A stretch of DNA of 26,431 nucleotides from Clostridiales bacterium (GTDB lineage: Bacteria > Bacillota > Clostridia > Christensenellales > CAG-314), in NCBI GenBank assembly GCA_004558105.1, contig SFEB01000013.1:1-26431 (forward strand). The letters run 5' to 3'. The position numbers and the translations under genes are program-made. Below are positions 7,263 through 15,414 of the stretch, piece by piece; within the stretch, counting starts at the first letter, position 1, and every line of letters starts with the position of its first letter. Under the pieces are notes generated by a model that saw only the letters and a program-made list of their open reading frames with translations, was not told the DNA's origin and searched no databases.

Positions 7263-7313
7263 AGGTTTTTGAAAAAAAGTAGGGTAAAACCTCTATTTTT
7301 TTTGCTTTTTTTG
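7263..7313 (+). terminator. A/T-rich terminator after the hydrolase gene
   Basis: AGGTTTT (7263-7269) can pair with AAAACCT (7286-7292), and the pairing can extend into flanking A and T runs. Long T-rich tracts follow. It lies in the 270-base gap between the hydrolase and the giant lipoprotein gene, just before the latter's promoter. It is plausible but imperfect. Confidence 0.4.
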
Positions 7314-7343
7314 TTGACTTTATTGATTTGTTGGTAGTATAAT
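7314..7343 (+). promoter_or_regulatory. Promoter of the giant repeat lipoprotein
   Basis: TTGACT (7314-7319), an 18-base spacer and a perfect TATAAT (7338-7343). Transcription would start near 7350, giving a leader of about 100 bases. Confidence 0.8.
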
Positions 7344-7357
7344 GTTGTAAAAGTTAA

Positions 7358-7392
7358 AATCCGTCATTATCTATACGGGTAAGTGGCGGATT
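7358..7392 (+). promoter_or_regulatory. Stem-loop in the leader of the giant lipoprotein gene
   Basis: AATCCGTCA and TGGCGGATT form a 9-bp stem (one G-T pair) around a 17-base loop, right at the predicted 5' end of the message. It has no T run, so it is not a terminator. It may stabilise the mRNA or be a regulatory fold. No match to a riboswitch class that I know. Confidence 0.4.
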
Positions 7393-7450
7393 GACGACTC
7401 GGTACTACAGAAAAATCTAAAAGAATTTCATATTAAGGAGGATAAACAAT

Positions 7451-10400
7451 ATGAAAGGAAGAAGACTTACCATTGTTTTGGTTATGCTTCTTGTTCTGAT
7501 TTGCGCGTTGGCGTTCGTCGGTTGTCAGGAAAAGAAACCTAACGAACCCGTCACCCCGCAACAACCGGAACACACGCACGTTGCGTTCCTGGTTGAAGCA
7601 AAAGAGGCCACCTGTACGGAGGAGGGTAATAACGCTTATTACCTGTGTACATGCGGTCTTGCGTTTAAAGACGAGGCCATGACGATCCCGACTTACGCTT
7701 ATTCGGAAGTGATCGCCAAGAAAGATCACGTCTACAATAAGACGGAAGTCAGCAGAGAAGCTTTGAAAGAAGCCGCTACCTGCCAGTCGGCGGCGGTTTA
7801 TTACTACAGTTGCACCTGCGGTGCGATAGATAACGGTGAAAATGCAAACACGTTTGTATTCGGCGAAAAAGCCGCTCACAATACGGTTTACGTTCCCGCT
7901 GTGGACGCGACTTGCGAAACCGCCGGTAATATTGCGTATTACACCTGCGGTTCCTGCGGTATAGCGTTTAAAGACGCTGAAGCAACGCAACAATTTTCCG
8001 TTACCGAAACGGTAGTCGTTCCTGCCGAAGGACACGTTACGACCGCTCACGAAAGAGTGGAACCCACTTGTACCGAAGCCGGTGTTGCGGCTTATTGGTC
8101 ATGTAACGTTTGCGGAAAAATGTTCTCCGACGCCGGTTGCACGAACGTTATCACTACGGCTAACCGTGCAATCCCCAAGTTGGGTCACGAATATTCCGAA
8201 CAACTTCCTCTTGCTCAATATAAAGCAACCGACGCTACCTGCTCGGCTGTCGCTACATATTATTGCAGTTGCGTAAGATGCGGAGAAGCCGGCACGGCAA
8301 CTTTCGGGTACGGAGAAAAAGCTCCCCACACCCCCGAGGCTGTGGCTGCTGTCGCTCCCACCTGTACGTCGGACGGTAACATCGAGTATTATTCCTGCAA
8401 GGTCTGCGCTGCTTTGTTCTCCGATCCTGCCTGCACGACCGAAGTCGCTTACGCTGACGTCGTTATTGCAAAACTCGGTCACGTTTACAATCAGGAAGTA
8501 GCAACCTCCGCTTATCTGAAGACGCCTGCAACCTGCTTGTCACAGGCTGTATACTTCAAGAGCTGCATTTGCGGAAACTTCTCTGAAGATACCTTTACGG
8601 CGGGCGATTACGGCGCTCACGTCATGACGGAAGCCGGTTATCATGCATCCGTTGCTCCCGACTGCGAAAAAGACGGTAGCATCGCATACTTCACCTGCTC
8701 CGTTTGCAGCAAGGACTGCACGTTGGACGGTAAAGAAATCAAGAACGCAGCCGATAAGGTTGTTGCCGCTCTCGGTCACGATTATGCGGAAATAGCCGAC
8801 GCTGACAACCTGGTTTCTGTCGCAACATGTACCTCTCCCGCTATTTATAAAAAGGTTTGCACTCGTTGCGACCAGGTCGGCACCGAAAGATTCAGTTACG
8901 GCGAAAAGCTTGCTCACAGTTTCGAAGCCTGGACCGAACGCAAAGAATCCGACTGCGTTAACGACGGTAACGTAAGATATCGTCACTGTGCGACCTGCAA
9001 TAAGAATTACGATGAATTCGAAACCGAAATAGTCAACGTTGTTATTGATAAACTCGGTCACGACTTTAACGGTAAGGTTGTAGAAGACAGATATCTTGCA
9101 ACCGCAGCGACCTGCACGGCGCCCGCTCAATATTATCGTTCCTGCACTCGTTGCGAAATGTCTTCCAAAGAAGACTCGACTTTGACTGCTCAACTTTTGT
9201 TTGAGGTCGGCGACGCTCTCGGTCACAATCTTGGTACGATTATTGCTAAGGTTGACGCCGATTGCTTGAACGACGGTTTGATGGCTCACTACGAATGCGA
9301 ACGTTGTTCGGTATACTTTAACGAAGAAAAGACGGAAGTTAAACTCGCCGATATCATTATTGAAAAACTCGGCCACGACTTTTCCGGTCAAGTTGCGGCA
9401 GAAGGATACTTTGTATCCGCCGCTACCTGCGTGGATCCCGCCGTCTATCATCTTTCCTGCGTACGTTGTGCTCTCGCAAGCGATGAAACGTTTGAGTACG
9501 GTACGGCTCTCGGTCACACCTATGGTGAACTTATCCCCAGAGTAAACGCAGACTGCGAAAACGACGGTGCGGAAGCTCACTACGTCTGTTCGGTATGCTC
9601 CGTCTGGTTCGATGCCGAAAAGGTTGAAACCGCTAAAGAAAATCTGATTTTAACGAAGCTCGGTCACGATTATACGAGACAAGTCGTCGACGTTATTTAT
9701 CTCAAGTCCGCCGCAACTTGTACTTCTCCCGCAATTTATTATTGCAGTTGTTTCAAGTGTAATTCCTCCAGCTACGGATCAGAGTACGAACAAACTTTCG
9801 AAATAGGCACTTCTGCTCCTCACGTCTTCGGTGATTGGACTCTGGAAAAGGATCCCACCTGTACGGAAGACGGTAATATTAAATATCGTTCCTGCTCCAC
9901 TTGCAGTCAGTACTTCGATATCAACGATGCAGTCGTAACCAACGTCGTCGTAGCTAAACTCGGCCACGACTTTACTGCTCAGGTTGCCGAAGCCGCTTAT
10001 CTGGTAAGCGCGGCAGACTGCGTGAATGAAGCCGTCTACTATTGCTCTTGTTCTCGTTGTAAACTGGCGGGAGAAGAAACCTTTAAATACGGTACGGCTC
10101 TCGGTCACAGTTACGGCACGCTCATTGCTAAGGTTGACGCAGATTGTTTGAACGACGGTCTTGACGCTCACTATATCTGTTCCGCTTGCTCCGTATGGTT
10201 TGACGCCGAAAAGGTAGAAACCACGGCAGAAGCTCTCGTTATTGCAAAACTCGGTCACGACTTTACTGCACAAGTTGTAGACGCTATGTATTTCGTCTCC
10301 TCGGCTAACTGCGTAGAAGCGGCTAAGTACTATTGCTCCTGCACTCGTTGCACGCTCGCAGGTACCGAGACTTTTGAAGTCGGTAGTGCTCTCGGTCACA

Positions 10401-13400
10401 GTTACGGCACGCTCGTTGCCAAGGTTGAAGCAGACTGCCTGAACGACGGTCTTGACGCTCACTATATCTGCTCTGTCTGCTCGGTATGGTTTGACGCAGA
10501 AAAGGTAGAAACCACGGCGGAAGCTCTCGTTATTACGAAACTCGGTCATGACTTTACCGCTCAGGTCGTTGACTCCAAATATCTTGCTTCCTCTGCAAAC
10601 TGCACGGAAGCGGCTAAGTACTATTGCTCCTGCACGCGTTGCACGATTGCCGGCACCGAAACGTTTGAAGTCGGCAGTGCGTTCGGCCACAGCTACGGCA
10701 CGATCATTGCCAAGGTTGACGCAGATTGCCTGAACGACGGTCTGGAAGCTCACTACATATGCTCCGTTTGCTCCGTATGGTTTACGGCAGGAAAAGAAGC
10801 TACCACTCAGGCTGAACTCGTAATTGAAAAACTCGGTCACGATTTCACCGCTCAGGTAGTTGACTCCAAATATCTTGCTTCCTCTGCAAACTGCACGGAA
10901 GCGGCTAAGTACTATTGCTCCTGCTCGCGTTGCGCGGTTGTGGGCACTGAAACTTTTGAAGTCGGTAGCGCGTTTGGTCATACCTACGGAACGATTATTG
11001 CCAAGGTTGACGCAGATTGCCTGAACGACGGTCTTGACGCTCACTACATCTGCTCTGTCTGCTCGGTATGGTTTGATGCTGAAAAGGTTGAAACCACGGC
11101 GGAAGCTCTCGTTATCACGAAACTCGGCCATGACTTTACCGCTCAGGTGGTTGACTCTAAATATTTCGCTTCTCCCGCAAACTGCACGGAAGCGGCTAAG
11201 TACTATTGTGCTTGCACTCGCTGCAAGGTAGCCGGAACCGAAACGTTTGAAATCGGTAATGCTCTCGGTCATACCTACGGCGAACTCGTTGCAAAGGTCG
11301 ATTCGACCTGCACGGCAACCGGTCTGGAAGCTCACTACGTTTGCTCGGCTTGCTCGGTATGGTTTGACGCCGAAAAGGTAGAAACCACGGCAGAAGCTCT
11401 CGTTATCGAGAAGACTCCTCACGACTTCAGCGTGAGATCCGAAACGGTTGCAGTTCCCGCAACCTGCACGGAAGCGGCTTTGTATTTCTGCTCTTGCTCC
11501 GTTTGTAGCTTAATCAGCGACGATTTGGCCAATACGGTTGCTTACGGCGATCCGAAAGGTCACGTTTACGGCGAGCTTATCGCTAAGGTTGACGCCGATT
11601 GCGAAAACGACGGTCTTGACGCTCACTACGTTTGCGCTGATTGCTCCGTATGGTTTACGGCTGAAAAAGTTGCCACGACTCAGGAAGCTCTCGTAATTAA
11701 GACCAGCGGTCACAATTACGGCACGCTTATCGAAGGCGTACCCGCAACTTGCCTGAAAGAAGGTAACATATCCTATTATAACTGCTCCGTTTGCTCAAAA
11801 TACTTTGACGAAAACAAAACGGAAGTAACGAGTATCGTAATCGAAAAACTTACTCACGACTACACGAGACAAGTAGTAAAAGACATTTATCTTAAGACTC
11901 CCGCAACATGCGTTGCTCCCGCAGTTTATTACTACAGTTGCTATCACTGTGATTCTTCCAGCGTAGGAACAGAGTTTGAAAATACTTTTGAAGCGGGTAT
12001 AACCGCTCCTCACGTTTACGGTGAATGGGTATCGAGAGTAGAACCGACCTGCACGACGGACGGTAACGTTAAATATCGTTATTGCTCGGTTTGCGAGAAG
12101 AACTACGACGAAGCAGAAGTGGCAATAGCCGACGTCACCATTGCTCAACTCGGTCACGACTTTACGGCTCAGGTTGCAGATGCAAAATATCTTGCCAGCG
12201 CAGCTAACTGCGAAGACCCTGCCGAGTATTATTGCTCCTGCACGCGTTGCGAATTGGCGGGAACCGAAACGTTTGAAAACGGCGAAGCTCTCGGTCACAC
12301 CTACGGCGAACTTATTGCCAGAGTAGAACCGACCTACGTAATGGAAGGTACCATCGCTCACTATACTTGCTCCGTATGTGCTAAGAACTTTGACGAAAGC
12401 AAGAAAGAAGTAGCTGATCTCTCCGTTCCCAGAACTTTGCCGACGGCAGGCGTAGGAACGTACGACGAGACCGGTAAATATCTGCCCGGACAATACGTTG
12501 TTTCCGGCAGCGGCGAAAATGCCGTTTACGGAGACCTGCCTTATGCGGTAGAACGTAAAAACGGTGCATACGTAATCAGCGGCAGATTGATTTACGACGC
12601 TAACACCAAGAATTATCCGTACATTATCAGATTTGACGCCGACTTTGCAACCTATTATTCCAAGGTAGCAGACAACACCGTTATCCTCAAATATGCTTAC
12701 GCAGACGGAACGGTATACGCAACGTTTACCAAGGCTGATGCGTTTGCAAACGACTTCTCCTTCATCTTCAGGGGTGATGCTCTTAAAGGCAATGCTCAAT
12801 GTTTGTTCCTCGATCCGACGGTTGATACCGAAGATTGGATTGTCTATCAGATAGGTATCGGTTCCGACGTCGTTTGCCCGAAAGAAGTTCCGGCAGCCGA
12901 AGCTACTTATTGGTACAACGGTTGGAATACTTACTACGTCGATATGCTCCGCGAAGGTAAATACTTTGCAGACATCGATTGCAAGACCGAACTTACCGCA
13001 GAGCAAGTCTTTGTTAAAGAAAAACTCAGCATCAGCGGTATGACGGCAGGTATCAACGCTCAAGTTGGCATAGATGCGGAAGAAAAACCTGTTTACGGAT
13101 TTGTAACAAGCAGTGCTTACAGCGTAGTAATGGTTGACGGCATTTACAAGGTTGTCGGCAACATTGCCTGCAATAACGACAGAAGCTACGTTTCCTCTGT
13201 CAAACTGGTTGTCAGAATTGACGGAAACTTCAAGCAGTTCTATCGTGTTATCGCTCACGAAACGGTAATCGTAAAATTGACGGTCGGTGAAAACGTTGTC
13301 GAAATCACCAAAGGAAATACTTACTTTACCGAAGACGGTGCTATCGTAATTATCTTTGCTCTCGAAAAAGGTCAGACGCTGACGGTAGACGTACTTAATC

Positions 13401-13966
13401 CTCTGACAGAAAAATTCGATGCTTTGACTTATACCATTGTCGTCGATGACGGTGCGACTTACGTTCACAATATGGAAGTACGCAACGCTATCCCGGCAAC
13501 GTACTGGTCCGAAGGTTGCACCGAGTACGTCGAATGTGCGGATTGCGGTAAACAAGTCGGTTATAAGGTAGTTGAAAAACTCGTTCCGACGATGACTCCG
13601 ATCCTTTCCGACGAAGCTCACGTCTACACCGTTTCTTACAAAGACGGCAAATACGTCATCAGCGGTAATCCCAAGTTTGAATTACCCGAAGGCAATCTCG
13701 AAGCCGGTTACAGAGTAAAGATTAAGTTCGGTTGCGAATTTGGTAATGCATACGCCGGTTTTGCAGACACTGACGTCATTATCGTTGTCAACGTCGGCGG
13801 AACGGAATATAAAATCACCAAGGCCGACCTCGACGAAGACGGTGGATTCACGCTTACTCTCAACGTGACGGAAGAAATGGAATTCTCCATTACTTTCATT
13901 AATCCCGACGAGGAGGGCGAAAACGCTGTTTATTCCTTCATCGTAAAGGGTATCACGAATGCTTAA
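7451..13966 (+). CDS. Giant cysteine-repeat lipoprotein (2171 residues)
   Basis: The start is firm: AAGGAGG lies 9 bases before the ATG. A signal peptide ends in a lipobox FVGC, with Cys25 as the predicted lipid anchor, so the protein should stand on the outer membrane surface. From about residue 43 to 1650 it consists of two alternating modules. Type A (18 copies) reads like ADCLNDGLDAHYICSVC. Type B (15 copies) reads like ANCTEAAKYYCSCTRC. Most end in GHDF or GHTY. Each supplies a lone cysteine, a CxxC and a histidine, which suggests zinc-ribbon-like folds (inferred). An A-B pair is 97 residues. The C-terminus has three related beta-rich domains starting near residues 1698, 1890 and 2059. 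No sortase signal, enzyme motif or C-terminal membrane helix is seen. A long surface stalk, adhesin or metal-binding scaffold is my guess. Confidence 0.85.
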   Translation: MKGRRLTIVLVMLLVLICALAFVGCQEKKPNEPVTPQQPEHTHVAFLVEAKEATCTEEGNNAYYLCTCGLAFKDEAMTIPTYAYSEVIAKKDHVYNKTEVSREALKEAATCQSAAVYYYSCTCGAIDNGENANTFVFGEKAAHNTVYVPAVDATCETAGNIAYYTCGSCGIAFKDAEATQQFSVTETVVVPAEGHVTTAHERVEPTCTEAGVAAYWSCNVCGKMFSDAGCTNVITTANRAIPKLGHEYSEQLPLAQYKATDATCSAVATYYCSCVRCGEAGTATFGYGEKAPHTPEAVAAVAPTCTSDGNIEYYSCKVCAALFSDPACTTEVAYADVVIAKLGHVYNQEVATSAYLKTPATCLSQAVYFKSCICGNFSEDTFTAGDYGAHVMTEAGYHASVAPDCEKDGSIAYFTCSVCSKDCTLDGKEIKNAADKVVAALGHDYAEIADADNLVSVATCTSPAIYKKVCTRCDQVGTERFSYGEKLAHSFEAWTERKESDCVNDGNVRYRHCATCNKNYDEFETEIVNVVIDKLGHDFNGKVVEDRYLATAATCTAPAQYYRSCTRCEMSSKEDSTLTAQLLFEVGDALGHNLGTIIAKVDADCLNDGLMAHYECERCSVYFNEEKTEVKLADIIIEKLGHDFSGQVAAEGYFVSAATCVDPAVYHLSCVRCALASDETFEYGTALGHTYGELIPRVNADCENDGAEAHYVCSVCSVWFDAEKVETAKENLILTKLGHDYTRQVVDVIYLKSAATCTSPAIYYCSCFKCNSSSYGSEYEQTFEIGTSAPHVFGDWTLEKDPTCTEDGNIKYRSCSTCSQYFDINDAVVTNVVVAKLGHDFTAQVAEAAYLVSAADCVNEAVYYCSCSRCKLAGEETFKYGTALGHSYGTLIAKVDADCLNDGLDAHYICSACSVWFDAEKVETTAEALVIAKLGHDFTAQVVDAMYFVSSANCVEAAKYYCSCTRCTLAGTETFEVGSALGHSYGTLVAKVEADCLNDGLDAHYICSVCSVWFDAEKVETTAEALVITKLGHDFTAQVVDSKYLASSANCTEAAKYYCSCTRCTIAGTETFEVGSAFGHSYGTIIAKVDADCLNDGLEAHYICSVCSVWFTAGKEATTQAELVIEKLGHDFTAQVVDSKYLASSANCTEAAKYYCSCSRCAVVGTETFEVGSAFGHTYGTIIAKVDADCLNDGLDAHYICSVCSVWFDAEKVETTAEALVITKLGHDFTAQVVDSKYFASPANCTEAAKYYCACTRCKVAGTETFEIGNALGHTYGELVAKVDSTCTATGLEAHYVCSACSVWFDAEKVETTAEALVIEKTPHDFSVRSETVAVPATCTEAALYFCSCSVCSLISDDLANTVAYGDPKGHVYGELIAKVDADCENDGLDAHYVCADCSVWFTAEKVATTQEALVIKTSGHNYGTLIEGVPATCLKEGNISYYNCSVCSKYFDENKTEVTSIVIEKLTHDYTRQVVKDIYLKTPATCVAPAVYYYSCYHCDSSSVGTEFENTFEAGITAPHVYGEWVSRVEPTCTTDGNVKYRYCSVCEKNYDEAEVAIADVTIAQLGHDFTAQVADAKYLASAANCEDPAEYYCSCTRCELAGTETFENGEALGHTYGELIARVEPTYVMEGTIAHYTCSVCAKNFDESKKEVADLSVPRTLPTAGVGTYDETGKYLPGQYVVSGSGENAVYGDLPYAVERKNGAYVISGRLIYDANTKNYPYIIRFDADFATYYSKVADNTVILKYAYADGTVYATFTKADAFANDFSFIFRGDALKGNAQCLFLDPTVDTEDWIVYQIGIGSDVVCPKEVPAAEATYWYNGWNTYYVDMLREGKYFADIDCKTELTAEQVFVKEKLSISGMTAGINAQVGIDAEEKPVYGFVTSSAYSVVMVDGIYKVVGNIACNNDRSYVSSVKLVVRIDGNFKQFYRVIAHETVIVKLTVGENVVEITKGNTYFTEDGAIVIIFALEKGQTLTVDVLNPLTEKFDALTYTIVVDDGATYVHNMEVRNAIPATYWSEGCTEYVECADCGKQVGYKVVEKLVPTMTPILSDEAHVYTVSYKDGKYVISGNPKFELPEGNLEAGYRVKIKFGCEFGNAYAGFADTDVIIVVNVGGTEYKITKADLDEDGGFTLTLNVTEEMEFSITFINPDEEGENAVYSFIVKGITNA
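9662..10102 (+). repeat. 441-bp block repeat, copy 1 (inside the giant gene)
   Basis: This block encodes modules B-A-B beginning HDYTRQVV and including a longer B module with CNSSSYG and the APHVFGDW stretch. An equally long related block lies at 11852-12292. The shared unusual insertions show that the two blocks derive from one ancestor by segmental duplication. Confidence 0.75.
10103..11557 (+). repeat. Five tandem 291-bp repeat units
   Basis: GH-encoding codons (GGYCAY) recur at 10103, 10394, 10685, 10976, 11267 and 11558, exactly 291 bases apart. Each unit encodes one A and one B module. The middle units are nearly identical in protein sequence (for example DFTAQVVDSKYLASSANCTE in successive units). 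The same 291-base step also separates 9221 from 9512. Confidence 0.9.
11852..12292 (+). repeat. 441-bp block repeat, copy 2 (inside the giant gene)
   Basis: This is the counterpart of 9662-10102: same length, same order of modules, and the same longer B module (CDSSSVG) followed by APHVYGEW. It starts 2190 bases after copy 1. Confidence 0.75.
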
Positions 13967-13982
13967 TCAAAAGAATAAATAA

Positions 13983-14031
13983 CACCGTAAAACGGTTTTA
14001 ACAAAAATGCTCCCGTGTGGGAGCATTTTTG
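13983..14031 (+). terminator. Double terminator after the giant lipoprotein gene
   Basis: A small ACCGT-AAA-ACGGT hairpin with TTTT (about 13984-14000) is followed by a strong one: ATGCTCCC pairs with GGGAGCAT around GTGT (14007-14026), flanked by A and T runs. The second could work in both directions. Confidence 0.9.
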
Positions 14032-14087
14032 TTTGCAAAAAAACGAAAAAAGTTTTCTTTTGACGACGAAAAGCATACATTAAACGT

Positions 14088-14813
14088 ATGAAAAAGTTTG
14101 TTGAGAAAGAGCTGTTTGACTGTTTTTCGGCGTATAAAATCGCCATCGTTTTGTTTTGCGTGTTATTAGAAACTGTTTTCGTGTGTTGTTTTGTCGTACT
14201 GCCGATACGTAATGCCAGACAAACGGACGTTAAAGGCGAGGGATTCGTTATAGTTCTGGACGCAGGGCATGGCGGAGTGGACAGCGGAGTCGTCGGTAAG
14301 GTGACGGGCGTTAAAGAAAGCGAATTGAATCTGAAAACCTGTAAAGTATTAAAATCCGTTCTTGAAGAGCGCGGCGCAATGGTAGTAATGACAAGAAAAG
14401 ACGATAACGGGTTGTACGGACTTGCGACGAAGGGGTTTAAATTACGAGACATGGAACGCCGTCGCGATATAATAATCGACGCAAAGCCCGACCTGGTGGT
14501 TTCGATACACATGAACAAGTTTTCTTCGCCGTCAAGAAAAGGCGCGCAGGTTTTTTTTCAAAAGGGCGATCAGAAAAGCAAAGTTTTAGCCGACTGCATA
14601 CAGAGAGCGCTCAATGCGTTCAGCGGGAACAGTTATTCCGCTTTGTCGGGGGACTTTTACGTTTGCCGTTGTACCGACGTGCCGAGCGTGATAGTGGAGT
14701 GCGGTTTTTTATCCAATCCGGAGGAAGAGAAGTTGTTGTCCACGGCAGAGTACCGTAAAAAATTGGCAAACGAGATAATGCGCGGTATTTTTTTGTACCT
14801 GTACTCCGTGTAG
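14088..14813 (+). CDS. cwlD: N-acetylmuramoyl-L-alanine amidase, CwlD type
   Basis: This 241-residue Amidase_3 protein has an N-terminal membrane segment at about 17-40 that would anchor or export it. Zinc and catalytic residues are in place: His61 in DAGHGG, Glu77 in GVKESELNL, His141 in SIHMNK, and Glu204 in VIVECGFLSNP. Length and single-domain layout match CwlD (about 237 residues), which cleaves the peptide side chain of cortex peptidoglycan so that muramic-delta-lactam can form during sporulation. A general autolysin is the alternative. The ATG at 14088 is the only good start; an in-frame stop lies 27 bases upstream. No Shine-Dalgarno sequence precedes it. Sequence CATACATTA at 14074 loosely recalls a forespore sigma-factor -10, but the match is weak. 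Confidence 0.82.
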   Translation: MKKFVEKELFDCFSAYKIAIVLFCVLLETVFVCCFVVLPIRNARQTDVKGEGFVIVLDAGHGGVDSGVVGKVTGVKESELNLKTCKVLKSVLEERGAMVVMTRKDDNGLYGLATKGFKLRDMERRRDIIIDAKPDLVVSIHMNKFSSPSRKGAQVFFQKGDQKSKVLADCIQRALNAFSGNSYSALSGDFYVCRCTDVPSVIVECGFLSNPEEEKLLSTAEYRKKLANEIMRGIFLYLYSV

Positions 14814-14856
14814 AGTCGAGATAAAAAATATTTTTAATTGCTGATATGTATAATCC

Positions 14857-14886
14857 TTGATTTGTTTGACAAAAGCGGCATAATAT
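14857..14886 (+). promoter_or_regulatory. Upstream promoter of the MGMT-family gene
   Basis: TTGATT (14857-14862), an 18-base spacer and TAATAT (14881-14886). It is followed directly by a dyad TGTAC-N4-GTACA (14894-14907) that could be an operator. Confidence 0.45.
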
Positions 14887-14938
14887 GAACGATTGTACAA
14901 AGGTACATATATTCATATAAACATAATAAGAACTGTTA

Positions 14939-14968
14939 TTGACAAAAAACGACTCAATATGTTATTAT
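14939..14968 (+). promoter_or_regulatory. Start-codon-proximal promoter of the MGMT-family gene
   Basis: TTGACA (14939-14944) followed by TATTAT (14963-14968) at 18 bases, or TTATTA at 17. Transcription would begin about at 14975-14976, the position of the second ATG. Confidence 0.65.
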
Positions 14969-14975
14969 GCGAATT

Positions 14976-15362
14976 ATGAAAGAAAAACAGAGGGACGCGT
15001 TTGACGAGTTTTCGTCGTCTGAGAAAAGTAAAAAACTCGGTTTTTATCAAAAGGTTTACAGCGTTGTAGAGTCCATACCCTACGGTTTCGTTGCGAGTTA
15101 CAAGACGGTAGCGACCGCCTGCGGAAGACCGAATTGCGCACGGCAGGTCGGGTGGGCTTTGCATGTTAATCCCAACCCGATAAAAACACCTTGCCATAGA
15201 GTCGTTTTTGCCGACGGAAGACTGACCGAGAGCTTTGCGTTCGGCGGAGCAGAAGCCCAAAGAGGACTTCTTTTATCGGAAGGCGTCCTTTTTGACGCCG
15301 AGGGAAGAGTATCGAGGGATAGGTTTTGTTCGGTTGCCGACTTGAAAACTTTTGAAAGATAA
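14976..15362 (+). CDS. MGMT-family DNA alkyltransferase-like protein
   Basis: This 128-residue protein is the DNA-binding/active-site domain of O6-methylguanine-DNA methyltransferase without the usual N-terminal domain. Visible are the helix-turn-helix part VASYKTVATACGRPNCARQVG with the GWALHVNPNPI stretch, and the acceptor motif PCHRVV with Cys73. It keeps the cysteine, unlike alkyltransferase-like ATL proteins, which replace it, so it may repair or at least accept alkyl groups. I place the start at 14976 rather than the ATG at 14967, because the latter overlaps the -10 box of the nearest promoter. Neither has a ribosome site, so a leaderless message is likely. If the upstream promoter is used, 14967 is possible. 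Confidence 0.8.
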   Translation: MKEKQRDAFDEFSSSEKSKKLGFYQKVYSVVESIPYGFVASYKTVATACGRPNCARQVGWALHVNPNPIKTPCHRVVFADGRLTESFAFGGAEAQRGLLLSEGVLFDAEGRVSRDRFCSVADLKTFER

Positions 15363-15376
15363 ACGCGCTATTGTTA

Positions 15377-15405
15377 TTGACAACTTGCCGTTCGTCTGAT
15401 ATAAT
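15377..15405 (+). promoter_or_regulatory. Perfect consensus promoter next to a start codon
   Basis: TTGACA (15377-15382), exactly 17 bases, and TATAAT (15400-15405). The ATG at 15415 lies only 9 bases after the -10, so the transcript would begin 0-4 bases before the start codon. Confidence 0.85.
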
Positions 15406-15414
15406 GGTCGGACT

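Noticed and set aside
9779..13621. Long open frames on the minus strand opposite the giant lipoprotein gene (up to about 600 codons).
   Set aside because: They mirror the codon bias and repeats of the plus-strand gene, have no ribosome sites or promoters, and the translations show only low-complexity repeats.
14893..14925. An 11-codon frame starting ATGAACGAT upstream of the MGMT gene as a leader peptide.
   Set aside because: Its ATG overlaps the end of the -10 box and it has no ribosome site.
14974..14976. Ribosome-site-based start for the MGMT gene at 14967.
   Set aside because: That ATG lies inside the -10 box of the nearest promoter and has no ribosome site; 14976 fits a leaderless start better.
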